Below are positions 17,440 to 28,102 of a DNA stretch of 64,000 nt, one piece after another. The stretch is from NCBI RefSeq assembly GCF_004795895.1, contig NZ_CP039250.1, positions 1,116,001 through 1,180,000 of the forward strand. Reading direction: 5' to 3'. The translations under genes were made by a program, and so were the position numbers. Source of the stretch: Sphingopyxis sp. PAMC25046 (GTDB lineage: Bacteria > Pseudomonadota > Alphaproteobacteria > Sphingomonadales > Sphingomonadaceae). The notes under the pieces are model-generated. The model was not told where the DNA came from, ran no database searches, and saw nothing but the letters and a program-made list of their open reading frames with translations. The first letter of the stretch is position 1. The number at the start of each line of letters is the position of its first letter.

Positions 17440-19737
17440 TTAGTCGCCCAGATCGACCTGATGCCGCTGGGCCCAGTCGCGATATTGGTCGCGGGGCCTT
17501 GCCGCAGGCTGGGCAAGGATCGCCGGCATGTCGGCGCGCAGCGCGCCGAGGTCGAGCGAGCGGATCATCGCCTTGACCGGGCCGACGCCGGCGGGCGTGA
17601 TTGACAGCCGCTCGATGCCCGCGCCGAGCAGCGCCATGGCTTCGAGGGGGCGTCCGCCCATTTCGCCGCACACGCCCAGCGCGACCTTCGATCCGGACAC
17701 GGTGCGGACGACGCGCGCGAGGTAGCGCATCACGACGGGGGAGAGCCAGTCGTAACGCTCGGCAAGCCGTGGGTGCGCGCGGTCGGCGGCGAACAGGAAC
17801 TGGGTCAGATCGTTGGTACCGACCGACAGGAAATCGAGGTGCGGCAGCATCAGGTCGAGCGTTTCGAGAAGGCCCGGCACCTCGAGCATCGCGCCATAGC
17901 GGATCGCCACCGGCAGCTTCTTGTTGTGGCTCGCAAGCCACGCGCGCTGGCTGACGAAGAGGTTGCGCGCCGCTTCATATTCCCATGGCTCGGACACCAT
18001 CGGAAACATGACGTGAAGCGTGCGGCCGGCGGCGGCCTCCATCAGCGCGCGCGCCTGAACCTTGAGCAGTCCTTCGCGTTCGAGCGCCAGGCGCAGCGCG
18101 CGCCAGCCCATCGCCGGATTTTCCTCCTGCGCGGTGTCGCCGACGTTCATATAGGGCAGCGCCTTGTCGCCGCCGATATCGACGGTGCGAAAGATAACCG
18201 GCCGGTCGCCCGCCGCATCGAGAACGTCGCGATACAGCCGCTGCTGGCGGTCGCGCGACGGCAGGGTCGCCGACACGAGGAACTGGAATTCGGTACGGAA
18301 TAGCCCGATCCCGCGTGCACCGGTCAGGTCGAGCGCCGCGACATCCTCGCGCAGTCCCGCGTTGATCATCAATTCGATCGGCACGCCGTCTTTGGTGACG
18401 GCGGGGAGGTCGCGCAGCGCGGCAAGATTGGCGCGGCGCTTTTGCGAAATCTCTAGCTTGGCGTCGAATGCGTCCTGCACCGCCTGCGTCGGGCGGACGT
18501 GCAGCTGGCCAGCGGTGGCGTCGAGCAGCAGCAGATCGCCTTCGCGGATCGACGCGCGTACGTCGTTGACGCGACCGATCACCGGCACCCCCATCGCGCG
18601 CGCGACGATGATGACGTGGGCCGTGAGCGATCCTTCCTCGAGCACGACGCCCTTCAAGCGGCGGCGATCATATTCGAGCAGTTCTGCCGGGCCGAGGTTG
18701 CGCGCGATCAGGATCGAATCCTGCCGCAGGCCCATTTGCGCCGCGGTGCCCATCTGCCCCGACACGATGCGGATCAGCCGGTTCGACAAATCCTCCAGAT
18801 CGTGCATGCGGTCGCGCAGCAACGGATCGTCGATCTGGCGCATCCGCATGCGAGTGCGCTGCTGCACGCGTTCGATCGCCGCCTCGGCGGTCAGCCCGCT
18901 GTCGATCGCCTCGTTGATCCGCCGCGACCATCCCTCGTCATAGGCGAACATCTTGTAGGTCTCGATGACCTCTTCATGTTCGCCGCCGACGCCGAAGTCG
19001 GCCGAACTCGCCATGCGGTCGATCTGCTCGCGCATCTTGTCGAAGGCGGCGTAGACGCGGTGGCGCTCGGCCTCGGTATCGTCGGCGACCGTGTGCTCGA
19101 TCGTGATGCGCGGCTGGTGGAACACCGCGACCCCGGCGCCCATGCCGTCGACGAGCTTCTGCCCGTTCAGCCGCTGCGCCGACTGGTCGGCGGCGGCGGC
19201 GTCGGTGCGCGCCGCGGTGTCGACCAGGTCGGCGTTGGCGATCAGTTCGGACAGCACCATCGCGACGGTCTGCAGCGTCTCGATCTCGATATCGTCGTAA
19301 CGCCGCGGGTCGGCATGCTGAACGCACAGCACGCCGACCGCGCGCTCGCGGCGGATGATGGGCACCCCCGCAAAGCTGTGGAACAACTCCTCGCCGGTTT
19401 CGGGACGATAGGAAAAGTCGGGATGCGCCGCCGCTTCGTCGAGGTTCAGCGTCTCGATCTGGTCGGCGATCGTGCCGACCAGCCCTTCGCCGAGGCCGAG
19501 CCGGGTGACGTGCACCGCCTCCTGCTTCAGCCCGCGCGTCGCATAAAGTTCGAGCGTGCCATCGCGCAGCAGGTAGATCGAGCAGACTTCGCTATCGAGG
19601 CATTCGCCGATGATGCCGACGACCTGATTGAGCTTGCCCTGCGCATTGATGCGCGACGCCATGACCTCGTGCAGCCGGGTCAATATGGTGCGCGCCGACT
19701 GGGCGGCCGACGAGGGCGGGGGCGGGGCGTTGGTCAT
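17440..19737 (-). CDS. ptsP: Phosphoenolpyruvate-protein phosphotransferase PtsP (EI-Ntr)
   Basis: This 765-residue protein starts with a GAF domain (about residues 20-165), followed by the EI N-terminal domain, the phosphohistidine domain with the active His near residue 373 (EEGSLTAHVIIVARAMG) and the PEP-binding TIM barrel ending with LGVCGEMGGRP (catalytic Cys near 688). The GAF domain marks it as EI of the nitrogen PTS, which in alphaproteobacteria senses glutamine and passes phosphate via NPr to EIIA-Ntr. No HPr or EIIA gene is nearby. Confidence 0.95.
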   Translation of the reverse strand: MTNAPPPPSSAAQSARTILTRLHEVMASRINAQGKLNQVVGIIGECLDSEVCSIYLLRDGTLELYATRGLKQEAVHVTRLGLGEGLVGTIADQIETLNLDEAAAHPDFSYRPETGEELFHSFAGVPIIRRERAVGVLCVQHADPRRYDDIEIETLQTVAMVLSELIANADLVDTAARTDAAAADQSAQRLNGQKLVDGMGAGVAVFHQPRITIEHTVADDTEAERHRVYAAFDKMREQIDRMASSADFGVGGEHEEVIETYKMFAYDEGWSRRINEAIDSGLTAEAAIERVQQRTRMRMRQIDDPLLRDRMHDLEDLSNRLIRIVSGQMGTAAQMGLRQDSILIARNLGPAELLEYDRRRLKGVVLEEGSLTAHVIIVARAMGVPVIGRVNDVRASIREGDLLLLDATAGQLHVRPTQAVQDAFDAKLEISQKRRANLAALRDLPAVTKDGVPIELMINAGLREDVAALDLTGARGIGLFRTEFQFLVSATLPSRDRQQRLYRDVLDAAGDRPVIFRTVDIGGDKALPYMNVGDTAQEENPAMGWRALRLALEREGLLKVQARALMEAAAGRTLHVMFPMVSEPWEYEAARNLFVSQRAWLASHNKKLPVAIRYGAMLEVPGLLETLDLMLPHLDFLSVGTNDLTQFLFAADRAHPRLAERYDWLSPVVMRYLARVVRTVSGSKVALGVCGEMGGRPLEAMALLGAGIERLSITPAGVGPVKAMIRSLDLGALRADMPAILAQPAARPRDQYRDWAQRHQVDLGD

Positions 19738-19823
19738 CGCAATCCTGCTAACAGACGGATGCCGTATGCGCCAATACCCCGCGCGCGATTGTTTATTCTA
19801 TTGTCCGGAAGTGCGAAAAACCG

Positions 19824-20582
19824 TCAGGGATTTCCGGTCGGACTGGCCGGGGCCGTCGTCGGCGCGACCGGCGTGGTGCCGGTCGTGATGGCGGGACCGA
19901 TGGGCGTCGCCGGCATCGGCGTCGTCATCACCGCTGGCGGCGGCGCATATTTCGCGTCCCAGGCGATCACGTCGGCCTGATATTGGGCATAGGCTTCGTA
20001 GAATTGCTTGAACGGCTCGTCGAGCCGCGCGAGGTGCGCGGGCGACTGCTCGACGAGCTGGTCGGTCGGCGTCGTCGAGACGATCTGCGCAATCTCGTTA
20101 GCGCGCGAACAGAAAGCGCGCTGCGCGGGCGGCTGTGCGAAATAGTTGAACAACTGCGTCGACAGCCGGTCGCGCGGCGCGATGCCGTTATTCTTGTTTT
20201 CCTTGCCAAGGTCCTTGATCACCGTTTTCTCGGTCGACTTTATCACCTTGCTGTGCGTCTTGATGATATTGTTATAGGCTGAAACCAGCGTCGATTCCTC
20301 GACGCCGCGGCAGCCGATGGCGGCGACGTTGAGCCCGATCTTGAGCTGCCAGAAGGCGCGGTCGCCAGTGACGCCGCTGTTCGCGGTGACGAAACGCCCG
20401 TCGATCCCGCGGCCGGGGAGAATCTGCGTCAGCGACGCATTGCCCGGAGGCAGCGGCCGCGGCGGTATGGTGATCACGACCGGCGGCGGCGGCGGCGGGG
20501 GAGGCGGCGGAGGCGGCTTCGGCGCACAGGCGGCGACGCTCGCCAGCAGACCGGCTACGATGATCTTACGCGACAAATTCAT
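19824..20582 (-). CDS. Polyproline-rich lipoprotein of unknown function
   Basis: From the ATG at 20582 the 252-residue protein has a signal peptide with the lipobox SVAAC. The mature Cys is followed within a few residues by an uninterrupted run of about twelve prolines and then IPPRPLPPG. The globular part (residues 60-215) has two Cys (GCRGVEE, AFCSRA), and a second Pro/Thr-rich tail ends the protein. The proline run may span the peptidoglycan. Translation of such a run normally needs EF-P. No family is recognised. Reading frames upstream of 20582 lack a signal peptide. Confidence 0.7.
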   Translation of the reverse strand: MNLSRKIIVAGLLASVAACAPKPPPPPPPPPPPPVVITIPPRPLPPGNASLTQILPGRGIDGRFVTANSGVTGDRAFWQLKIGLNVAAIGCRGVEESTLVSAYNNIIKTHSKVIKSTEKTVIKDLGKENKNNGIAPRDRLSTQLFNYFAQPPAQRAFCSRANEIAQIVSTTPTDQLVEQSPAHLARLDEPFKQFYEAYAQYQADVIAWDAKYAPPPAVMTTPMPATPIGPAITTGTTPVAPTTAPASPTGNP

Positions 20583-20614
20583 GATCCACTCCCCAACCGC
20601 ATCACCATGCGGCA

Positions 20615-21619
20615 TCAACCCCGCGCGTGCAACGCCGCTTCGGCCTGTTGCACCAGAGATGCGACAATCGCTGCCGCGCTCTCCTCTTCGGATACCATAC
20701 CGACAGATTGCCCTGCCATTAACGACCCATTTTCGACGTCGCCGTCGATCACGGCGCGGCGCAGCGCGCCCGCCCAATAATGCTCGATTTCGAGCTGCGC
20801 TTCCATCATGTCGACGTCGCCCTTGTCGAGCTTGTTCGCGACTTCGCGCTGCTTCGCGGTAAAGGCTTCGGTCCCCGCATTTTTAAGCGCGCGGACCGGG
20901 ATGACGGGCAGGCGCGGGTCGATCTGGACGCTCGCGACCGCTTCGCGCGCCGACGCGCGCATAAAGGCTTTTTTGAAGTTGGGATGCGCGATGCTCTCGG
21001 TGGCGCATACGAAGCGGGTGCCGAGCTGGACGCCCGATGCGCCCATCTCCAGATAAGCGGCGATCGCTTCGCCGCGGCCGATGCCGCCGGCGACGAAGAT
21101 CGGCACTTCGTCGGCGAGCGCCGGCAGGATCTCCTGCGCGAGCACGCTCGTCGAGACGGGACCGATATGGCCGCCCGCTTCCATGCCTTCGATCACGAGC
21201 GCGTCGACGCCCGAACGGACGAGCTTCTTGGCGAGCGCCAGCGTCGGCGCGAAACAGATGACTTTCGCGCCCGACGCCTTGATCGCTTCGAGACTGCCCT
21301 TCGGCGGCAAACCACCCGCGAGCACGACATGGCCGACGCTATGCTTCGCGCATACCTCGATCAGTTCGAACAATTGCGGGTGCATGGTGATCAGGTTGAC
21401 GCCGAAATTGCGCGTCGCCAGCGCCTTGGTCCCGGCGATTTCGGCGTCCAGCAACTCAGGTGTCATCGCGCCGCACGCGATCACGCCAAAGCCGCCGGCA
21501 TTGCTGATCGCGCTGACCAGGTGACGTTCGGAAACCCAGCTCATCGCGCCGCACAGGATGGCATAGTCGCTGCCGAGTAGTTCGGTTCCGCGGGCCATCA
21601 GATCGTTAATTTTGCTCAT
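20615..21619 (-). CDS. Nitronate monooxygenase family FMN enzyme
   Basis: The 334-residue TIM-barrel protein has FMN-site blocks CGAMSWVSERHLVSAISNAG, GVDALVIEGMEAGGHIG (with the catalytic-region His), FVAGGIGRGEAIAAYLEMGA and GVQLGTRFVC. It matches class II NMO/FabK-like oxidoreductases of normal length. Substrate assignment within this family is unreliable. The ATG at 21619 is chosen because upstream sequence in frame has no family similarity. It lies 32 bases upstream of the lipoprotein gene on the same strand. Confidence 0.85.
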   Translation of the reverse strand: MSKINDLMARGTELLGSDYAILCGAMSWVSERHLVSAISNAGGFGVIACGAMTPELLDAEIAGTKALATRNFGVNLITMHPQLFELIEVCAKHSVGHVVLAGGLPPKGSLEAIKASGAKVICFAPTLALAKKLVRSGVDALVIEGMEAGGHIGPVSTSVLAQEILPALADEVPIFVAGGIGRGEAIAAYLEMGASGVQLGTRFVCATESIAHPNFKKAFMRASAREAVASVQIDPRLPVIPVRALKNAGTEAFTAKQREVANKLDKGDVDMMEAQLEIEHYWAGALRRAVIDGDVENGSLMAGQSVGMVSEEESAAAIVASLVQQAEAALHARG

Positions 21620-21808
21620 TGAGGCTGCCTTTGCCAGCACTGTGACTCGCGCGCAATCCCTAGCGTCATTGCGCTCGTCGTCCCATCGCACGCGTGAATC
21701 CATTGGGCGCGACAACCGAACCTTTCGGCGCAGAAAGCAAATCAATCATTGTCAACTAAATCACTTGGCATATGTTTGGCGGCGAATCCAAAAGGGAAAG
21801 GAATGTTG

Positions 21809-21979
21809 ATGAGCCTCTCGGAGGAAGCCGCCAAAAGCGGTCCTGAACCGGCGCGCCGCGCCATCCAGACGGTGCTCGACGCACTCGACAAGCTGAAGTT
21901 CGGCGCGATCCAGCTGACCGTGCACGAAGGACGATTGGTGCAGGTCGACGTGACCGAGCGGCACCGCTACCCCAACTGA
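21809..21979 (+). CDS. YezD-like small protein (DUF2292)
   Basis: This 56-residue protein has the YezD pattern: a helix (AIQTVLDALDKLKFGAI) then QLTVHEGRLVQVDVTE-R as a two-strand unit. YezD-like genes tend to sit beside TonB receptors or sulfur/nitrogen uptake genes, and here a TonB receptor begins 90 bases downstream. The ATG at 21809 lies 6 bases after AGGA; the ATG at 21803 is the alternative and would add two residues. Its molecular role is not known. Confidence 0.7.
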   Translation: MSLSEEAAKSGPEPARRAIQTVLDALDKLKFGAIQLTVHEGRLVQVDVTERHRYPN

Positions 21980-22043
21980 TTTCAACCACTCCCAGCGGGG
22001 ATATTCCCCACCTCTCTGCCGCAGACCGGACCACCGGATGTGG

Positions 22044-22067
22044 CAATTTTCTTGCAACAGGAAATTG
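22044..22067 (+). promoter_or_regulatory. Hairpin covering the TonB receptor ribosome site
   Basis: CAATTTTCT (22044-22052) can pair with AGGAAATTG (22059-22067) over nine base pairs with one G-U, closing a six-base loop. The right arm contains the AGGA ribosome site, and the ATG follows two bases later. In RNA it could block translation; as DNA it could also be an operator. Confidence 0.45.
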
Positions 22068-22069
22068 TC

Positions 22070-24487
22070 ATGACCGCAAAATATCCGTCTGTCCGCCGGC
22101 GCGTTCCGGCCAGCCTCTTTACGCTTTCCCTGGCTCTGGCGATTGCCGCGGACCCTGCCGCTGCCGCCGACGCTGACGCCGCTGCCTTGGCCGATGAGGC
22201 TGCGCAGGTCGAAGGCGGCAGTTATGGCGGCGAGATCATCGTCACCGCGCGCCGCCGTCAGGAAACCGCGCAGGACGTGCCGATCGCCATCTCGGTCGTC
22301 GACGGCGAACAGATCGACAATACCGGCAGCTTCAACGTCGGCCGCCTGACCCAGCTCACCCCAACGCTGCAATTCTATTCGTCGAACCCGCGCAACACCG
22401 CGGTCAATATTCGCGGCATCGGCGCGCCGTTCGGCCTGACCAACGACGGGATCGAACAGGGCGTCGGCATCTATGTCGACGACGTCTATTATTCGCGCGT
22501 CGCCTCCTCGACCTTCGACTTCCTCGACGTCGCGCAGATCGAGGTGCTGCGCGGGCCGCAAGGCACGCTCTATGGCAAGAATACGACCGCCGGCGCGATC
22601 AACATCACGACCAATCAGCCGACCTTCGATTTCGAAGGCAAGGCCGAGGTCAGCATCGGCAACCTCGATTTCAAGCAGGCGAAGGCTGCGATTTCGGGGC
22701 CACTGTCCGACCAGCTTGCGGCGCGCATCGCGGTCTCCTCGACCAGCCGCCGCGGCACGATCTACAATGTCGTGACCGACCGCTATATCCAGAGCCAGGA
22801 CAATATCGGCATTCGCGGGCAATTGCTCTGGCGGCCGACCGACAATCTCGACATCACGCTCGCCGGCGACTGGAACAAGCAGGAGGCGGTGTGCTGCGGT
22901 TCGGTCTTCGTCCGCACCGGCGAGACGCAGCGGCCGCTGAACCGCCAGTTCGCCGCGCTCGCCGCGGCGCAGGGCTATGCCTTCCCCAGCGATAATCCCT
23001 ATGACCGGCTCACCGACCTCGATGCGAACCTCAATGCGGGCAACGAGATCGGCGGCGCGTCGCTGCGCGTCAAATGGGATGTCGGGCCGGGCACGCTGAC
23101 CTCGGTGACCGCGTGGCGCTATTGGGACTGGCAGCCCGAAAACGACCGAGACTTCACCGGCCTGCCGATCGTAACCAGATCGCAGAACCCGTCGCAGCAG
23201 GATCAATATACGCAGGAACTGCGCTATAATTACACTGGCGACCGCTTCGATTTTGTCGTCGGCGGCTTCGTCTTTCATCAGCGCATCGACACGCAGGGTA
23301 CCGAACAGCACGGGTCCGCGTCGAGCCGCTGGACGATCAACCCGTCGAACCCCTTGTCGAACGACCAGACCGTGCTCGACGGGCTGACGGCGCGCAATAC
23401 CCAGTATCTGAAGAACACCAGCGCAGCACTCTTCGGGCAGCTCAGTTGGACGGTTACCGACCGCCTGACGATCCAGCCGGGCGTGCGGCTGAATTACGAC
23501 AAGAAGAAGGGCTATTATCAGCGGCTGGTCTTTGCGGGCGACGGGTCGGCGATAACGCGCGATCTGGCCGATCCGGTTTCGGCCGCACGCCTCGCGGTCT
23601 TCTCGCCGCAGGAATATGCGCCCGAATTCAGCGACTGGAATTTCAGTTACGACCTTACCGTCAATTACAAGGTGACGCCCGATGTCCTCGTCTATGCCAC
23701 CTATGCCAAGACGTTCAAATCGGGCGGGATCAACCAGAATGGCGTGCCCAGCGATGCCGCCGGCATCCCCTTGCTCGCCGCGGCGACGATCAAGCCTGAA
23801 TCGGTCGATCATTATGAGGCGGGCCTGAAGAGCGAATTCTGGGACCGCAGGGCGACCTTCAACCTCGCGATCTTCCGCACCGACATCAAGGATTATCAGG
23901 CGAACGTGAACAATGGTCAGTTCGGCGTGTTGCGGGGTTATCTGGCGAATGCAGGCAAGGTGCGGACGCAGGGCGTCGAGGCCGACGTCGCGATCCGGCC
24001 GAGCGATCGGTTCCGCGCTTATGCCAACGGCGCCTATACCGACGCCAAATATGGAAGGTTCGTCGATGCGCCGTGTCCGCCCGAATTTTCGGGCGGCAGC
24101 AACAGCCCTGCCAATTGCAACATTTCGGGGCAGCGCCTGCCCGGCGTGTCGAAATGGGCCTTCTCCTTCGGCGCCGAGGTCAACGCGCCCTCGTCGCTTT
24201 TCGGCGAGGCGGGGCAGTTCTATCTCGGCTATGACGGCAGCTATCGGTCGAATTTTTCGTCGAACGCGACGCCTTCCGCCTATACCTGGGTCGACGGTTA
24301 TTCGCTGTCGAATTTCCGCGCCGGGTTTCGCGCCGACAGCAGGGTCGACATCTTCGCGTGGGTCCGTAACGCCTTCGACCGCAACTATATCGACCAGCTT
24401 TTCGTCGGGCCGGGCAATACGGGGCTGATTACCGGCCTGCCGGGCGATCCGCGAACTTGGGGCGGGACGATCAAGGCCAGCTTCTAA
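22070..24487 (+). CDS. TonB-dependent outer-membrane receptor
   Basis: The 805-residue protein has a signal peptide (about residues 1-34, ending DPAAAADA), a TonB-box region EIIVTARRRQETAQDVPIAI, a plug domain (NIRGIGAPFG...VLRGPQGTLYGKNTTAGAINI) and a beta-barrel that ends in the expected aromatic residue (IKASF). It belongs to the large sphingomonad family of receptors for siderophores, sugars or aromatic compounds; the ligand cannot be inferred. Two Cys pairs in the barrel may form surface disulfides. A GTG at 22040 is in frame, but ATG 22070 has the better ribosome site. Confidence 0.93.
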   Translation: MTAKYPSVRRRVPASLFTLSLALAIAADPAAAADADAAALADEAAQVEGGSYGGEIIVTARRRQETAQDVPIAISVVDGEQIDNTGSFNVGRLTQLTPTLQFYSSNPRNTAVNIRGIGAPFGLTNDGIEQGVGIYVDDVYYSRVASSTFDFLDVAQIEVLRGPQGTLYGKNTTAGAINITTNQPTFDFEGKAEVSIGNLDFKQAKAAISGPLSDQLAARIAVSSTSRRGTIYNVVTDRYIQSQDNIGIRGQLLWRPTDNLDITLAGDWNKQEAVCCGSVFVRTGETQRPLNRQFAALAAAQGYAFPSDNPYDRLTDLDANLNAGNEIGGASLRVKWDVGPGTLTSVTAWRYWDWQPENDRDFTGLPIVTRSQNPSQQDQYTQELRYNYTGDRFDFVVGGFVFHQRIDTQGTEQHGSASSRWTINPSNPLSNDQTVLDGLTARNTQYLKNTSAALFGQLSWTVTDRLTIQPGVRLNYDKKKGYYQRLVFAGDGSAITRDLADPVSAARLAVFSPQEYAPEFSDWNFSYDLTVNYKVTPDVLVYATYAKTFKSGGINQNGVPSDAAGIPLLAAATIKPESVDHYEAGLKSEFWDRRATFNLAIFRTDIKDYQANVNNGQFGVLRGYLANAGKVRTQGVEADVAIRPSDRFRAYANGAYTDAKYGRFVDAPCPPEFSGGSNSPANCNISGQRLPGVSKWAFSFGAEVNAPSSLFGEAGQFYLGYDGSYRSNFSSNATPSAYTWVDGYSLSNFRAGFRADSRVDIFAWVRNAFDRNYIDQLFVGPGNTGLITGLPGDPRTWGGTIKASF

Positions 24488-24510
24488 CGCGCTTGCGCCC
24501 ACCAAATGAA

Positions 24511-24537
24511 AAGGGCGGCCCCGCGGGGCCGCCCTTT
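24511..24537 (+). terminator. Rho-independent terminator after the TonB receptor
   Basis: An almost perfect inverted repeat (AAGGGCGGCCCC / GGGGCCGCCCTTT) forms a stem of about twelve G:C-rich pairs 23 bases after the receptor stop. The symmetric A and T tracts mean it can also serve the convergent small gene at 24554. Confidence 0.85.
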
Positions 24538-24553
24538 CTCATGCAGGCTGTGG

Positions 24554-24709
24554 TCAGCGCTGCTGCGGGTTTTTGCCTTGGTCCTGATCGGACCGCTGAC
24601 CGCCCTGCTGGCGATCCTGGCCGCCCTGCTGTTGCTGTTGGCGACGTTGTTCCTCGTCGCGATCAGCCTGCGGGTTCTTCTGGTTCTGCTGGTTGGGGTT
24701 GTTAGCCAC
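24554..24709 (-). CDS. Small glutamine-rich disordered protein
   Basis: A GTG at 24709 follows the ribosome site AAAAGGAGATGG by five bases and opens a 51-residue protein dominated by Gln, Asn, Asp and Arg (begins VANNPNQQNQKNPQADRD, read with Met first). There is no hydrophobic segment; it should be an intrinsically disordered, soluble protein. I recognise no family with known function, although similar Q/N-rich short proteins occur in sphingomonads. The start codon is non-ATG, which makes it easy to miss. Confidence 0.6.
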   Translation of the reverse strand: MANNPNQQNQKNPQADRDEEQRRQQQQQGGQDRQQGGQRSDQDQGKNPQQR

Positions 24710-27265
<2,556 letters not shown>

Positions 27266-27331
27266 TCTTGGCGCCGCTGCCCGTGCATCATGCCGCGCGG
27301 GCAGCAGCAGCTGCACAAGACGACGGGTCGC

Positions 27332-27375
27332 GACCCGCCCTCGGGGACATGGGCCCGGGGGCGGGTCTTGTTTTT
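27332..27375 (+). terminator. Terminator after katG, with an overlapping palindrome
   Basis: GACCCGCCC (27332-27340) pairs with GGGCGGGTC (27359-27367) and is followed by a T-rich tract to 27375. A perfect 14-base palindrome, CGGGTCG/CGACCCG at 27324-27337, overlaps the left arm, so the two hairpins cannot form together. Confidence 0.7.
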
Positions 27376-27517
27376 GCGAAGGTGAGGCTTTGTAGCTGAT
27401 CGCTGCGACACGACGTTTTACCGCAAACGATGTTAACAATGTCAATTTTCCCTTGACGTTGATCCGGTCCGCGCGCAATGTTTACGTCGATAACATTGAG
27501 TCGGAAAGGACAGGCGG

Positions 27518-28102
27518 ATGAAAACCTTGCTCTATGCCATCGGGCCGATGCTGTTCGACTCGCTCGGCATCCTCGTCTTTGCAGTGCTGCTGGTCGCCGG
27601 TGCAGGGATCGTGCCCGCGACGATCGCGGGCACCGTCGTCGCGCTCGGGGTCGTCGGTTACGAACTCGCGCGCGGCAAAAAGGTCGCGGCGCTGCAATGG
27701 ATCAGCCTCGCCTCGGTGCTCTTCACCGCCGCAGCGACCTTGTTCACGGGCGATCCACGCTTCGTGATGGCAAAGCCGACGATCGTCTATCTGATCGTCG
27801 GCAGCGTGATGCTGCGCAAGGGCTGGCTGGGCCGCTATATCCCGCCCGAGCAGCTCGCGATCGTCGGCGACGTCATGGATCGTTTCGGGATGATCTGGGC
27901 GGCGCTGATGTTCACCAGCGCGGCGCTGAACCTCGTCATCGCGCTCTTCTTCACCGCCTGGTGGCCGCTGTTCATCGGTATCTTTCCATTGGCGTCGAAA
28001 TTCGGCCTGTTCGCGGTCCACATCGCTGTCGTGCATTACATCACGCAGGCGCGGCTGCGCCGCCGCGCGAGCGGCGAATTGCAGCCGCTCGCGGCGGAGT
28101 AA
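27518..28102 (+). CDS. YciB/IspA-like inner-membrane protein
   Basis: The 194-residue protein has five or six membrane segments and the block DPRFVMAKPTIVYLIVGSVM (about residues 86-105), close to the KPT-containing core of the YciB/intracellular septation protein A family. YciB affects cell-envelope synthesis and septation in enterobacteria. It differs from canonical members by a shorter N-terminal segment, so it could be a paralogue rather than the orthologue. The ATG follows GGAAAGGA. It converges with lysC, with no spare bases between the stops. Confidence 0.7.
   Translation: MKTLLYAIGPMLFDSLGILVFAVLLVAGAGIVPATIAGTVVALGVVGYELARGKKVAALQWISLASVLFTAAATLFTGDPRFVMAKPTIVYLIVGSVMLRKGWLGRYIPPEQLAIVGDVMDRFGMIWAALMFTSAALNLVIALFFTAWWPLFIGIFPLASKFGLFAVHIAVVHYITQARLRRRASGELQPLAAE

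Noticed and set aside
21761..24505. A minus-strand frame of about 900 codons opposite the TonB receptor
   Set aside because: Same shadow effect. The receptor has signal peptide, plug and barrel in full.
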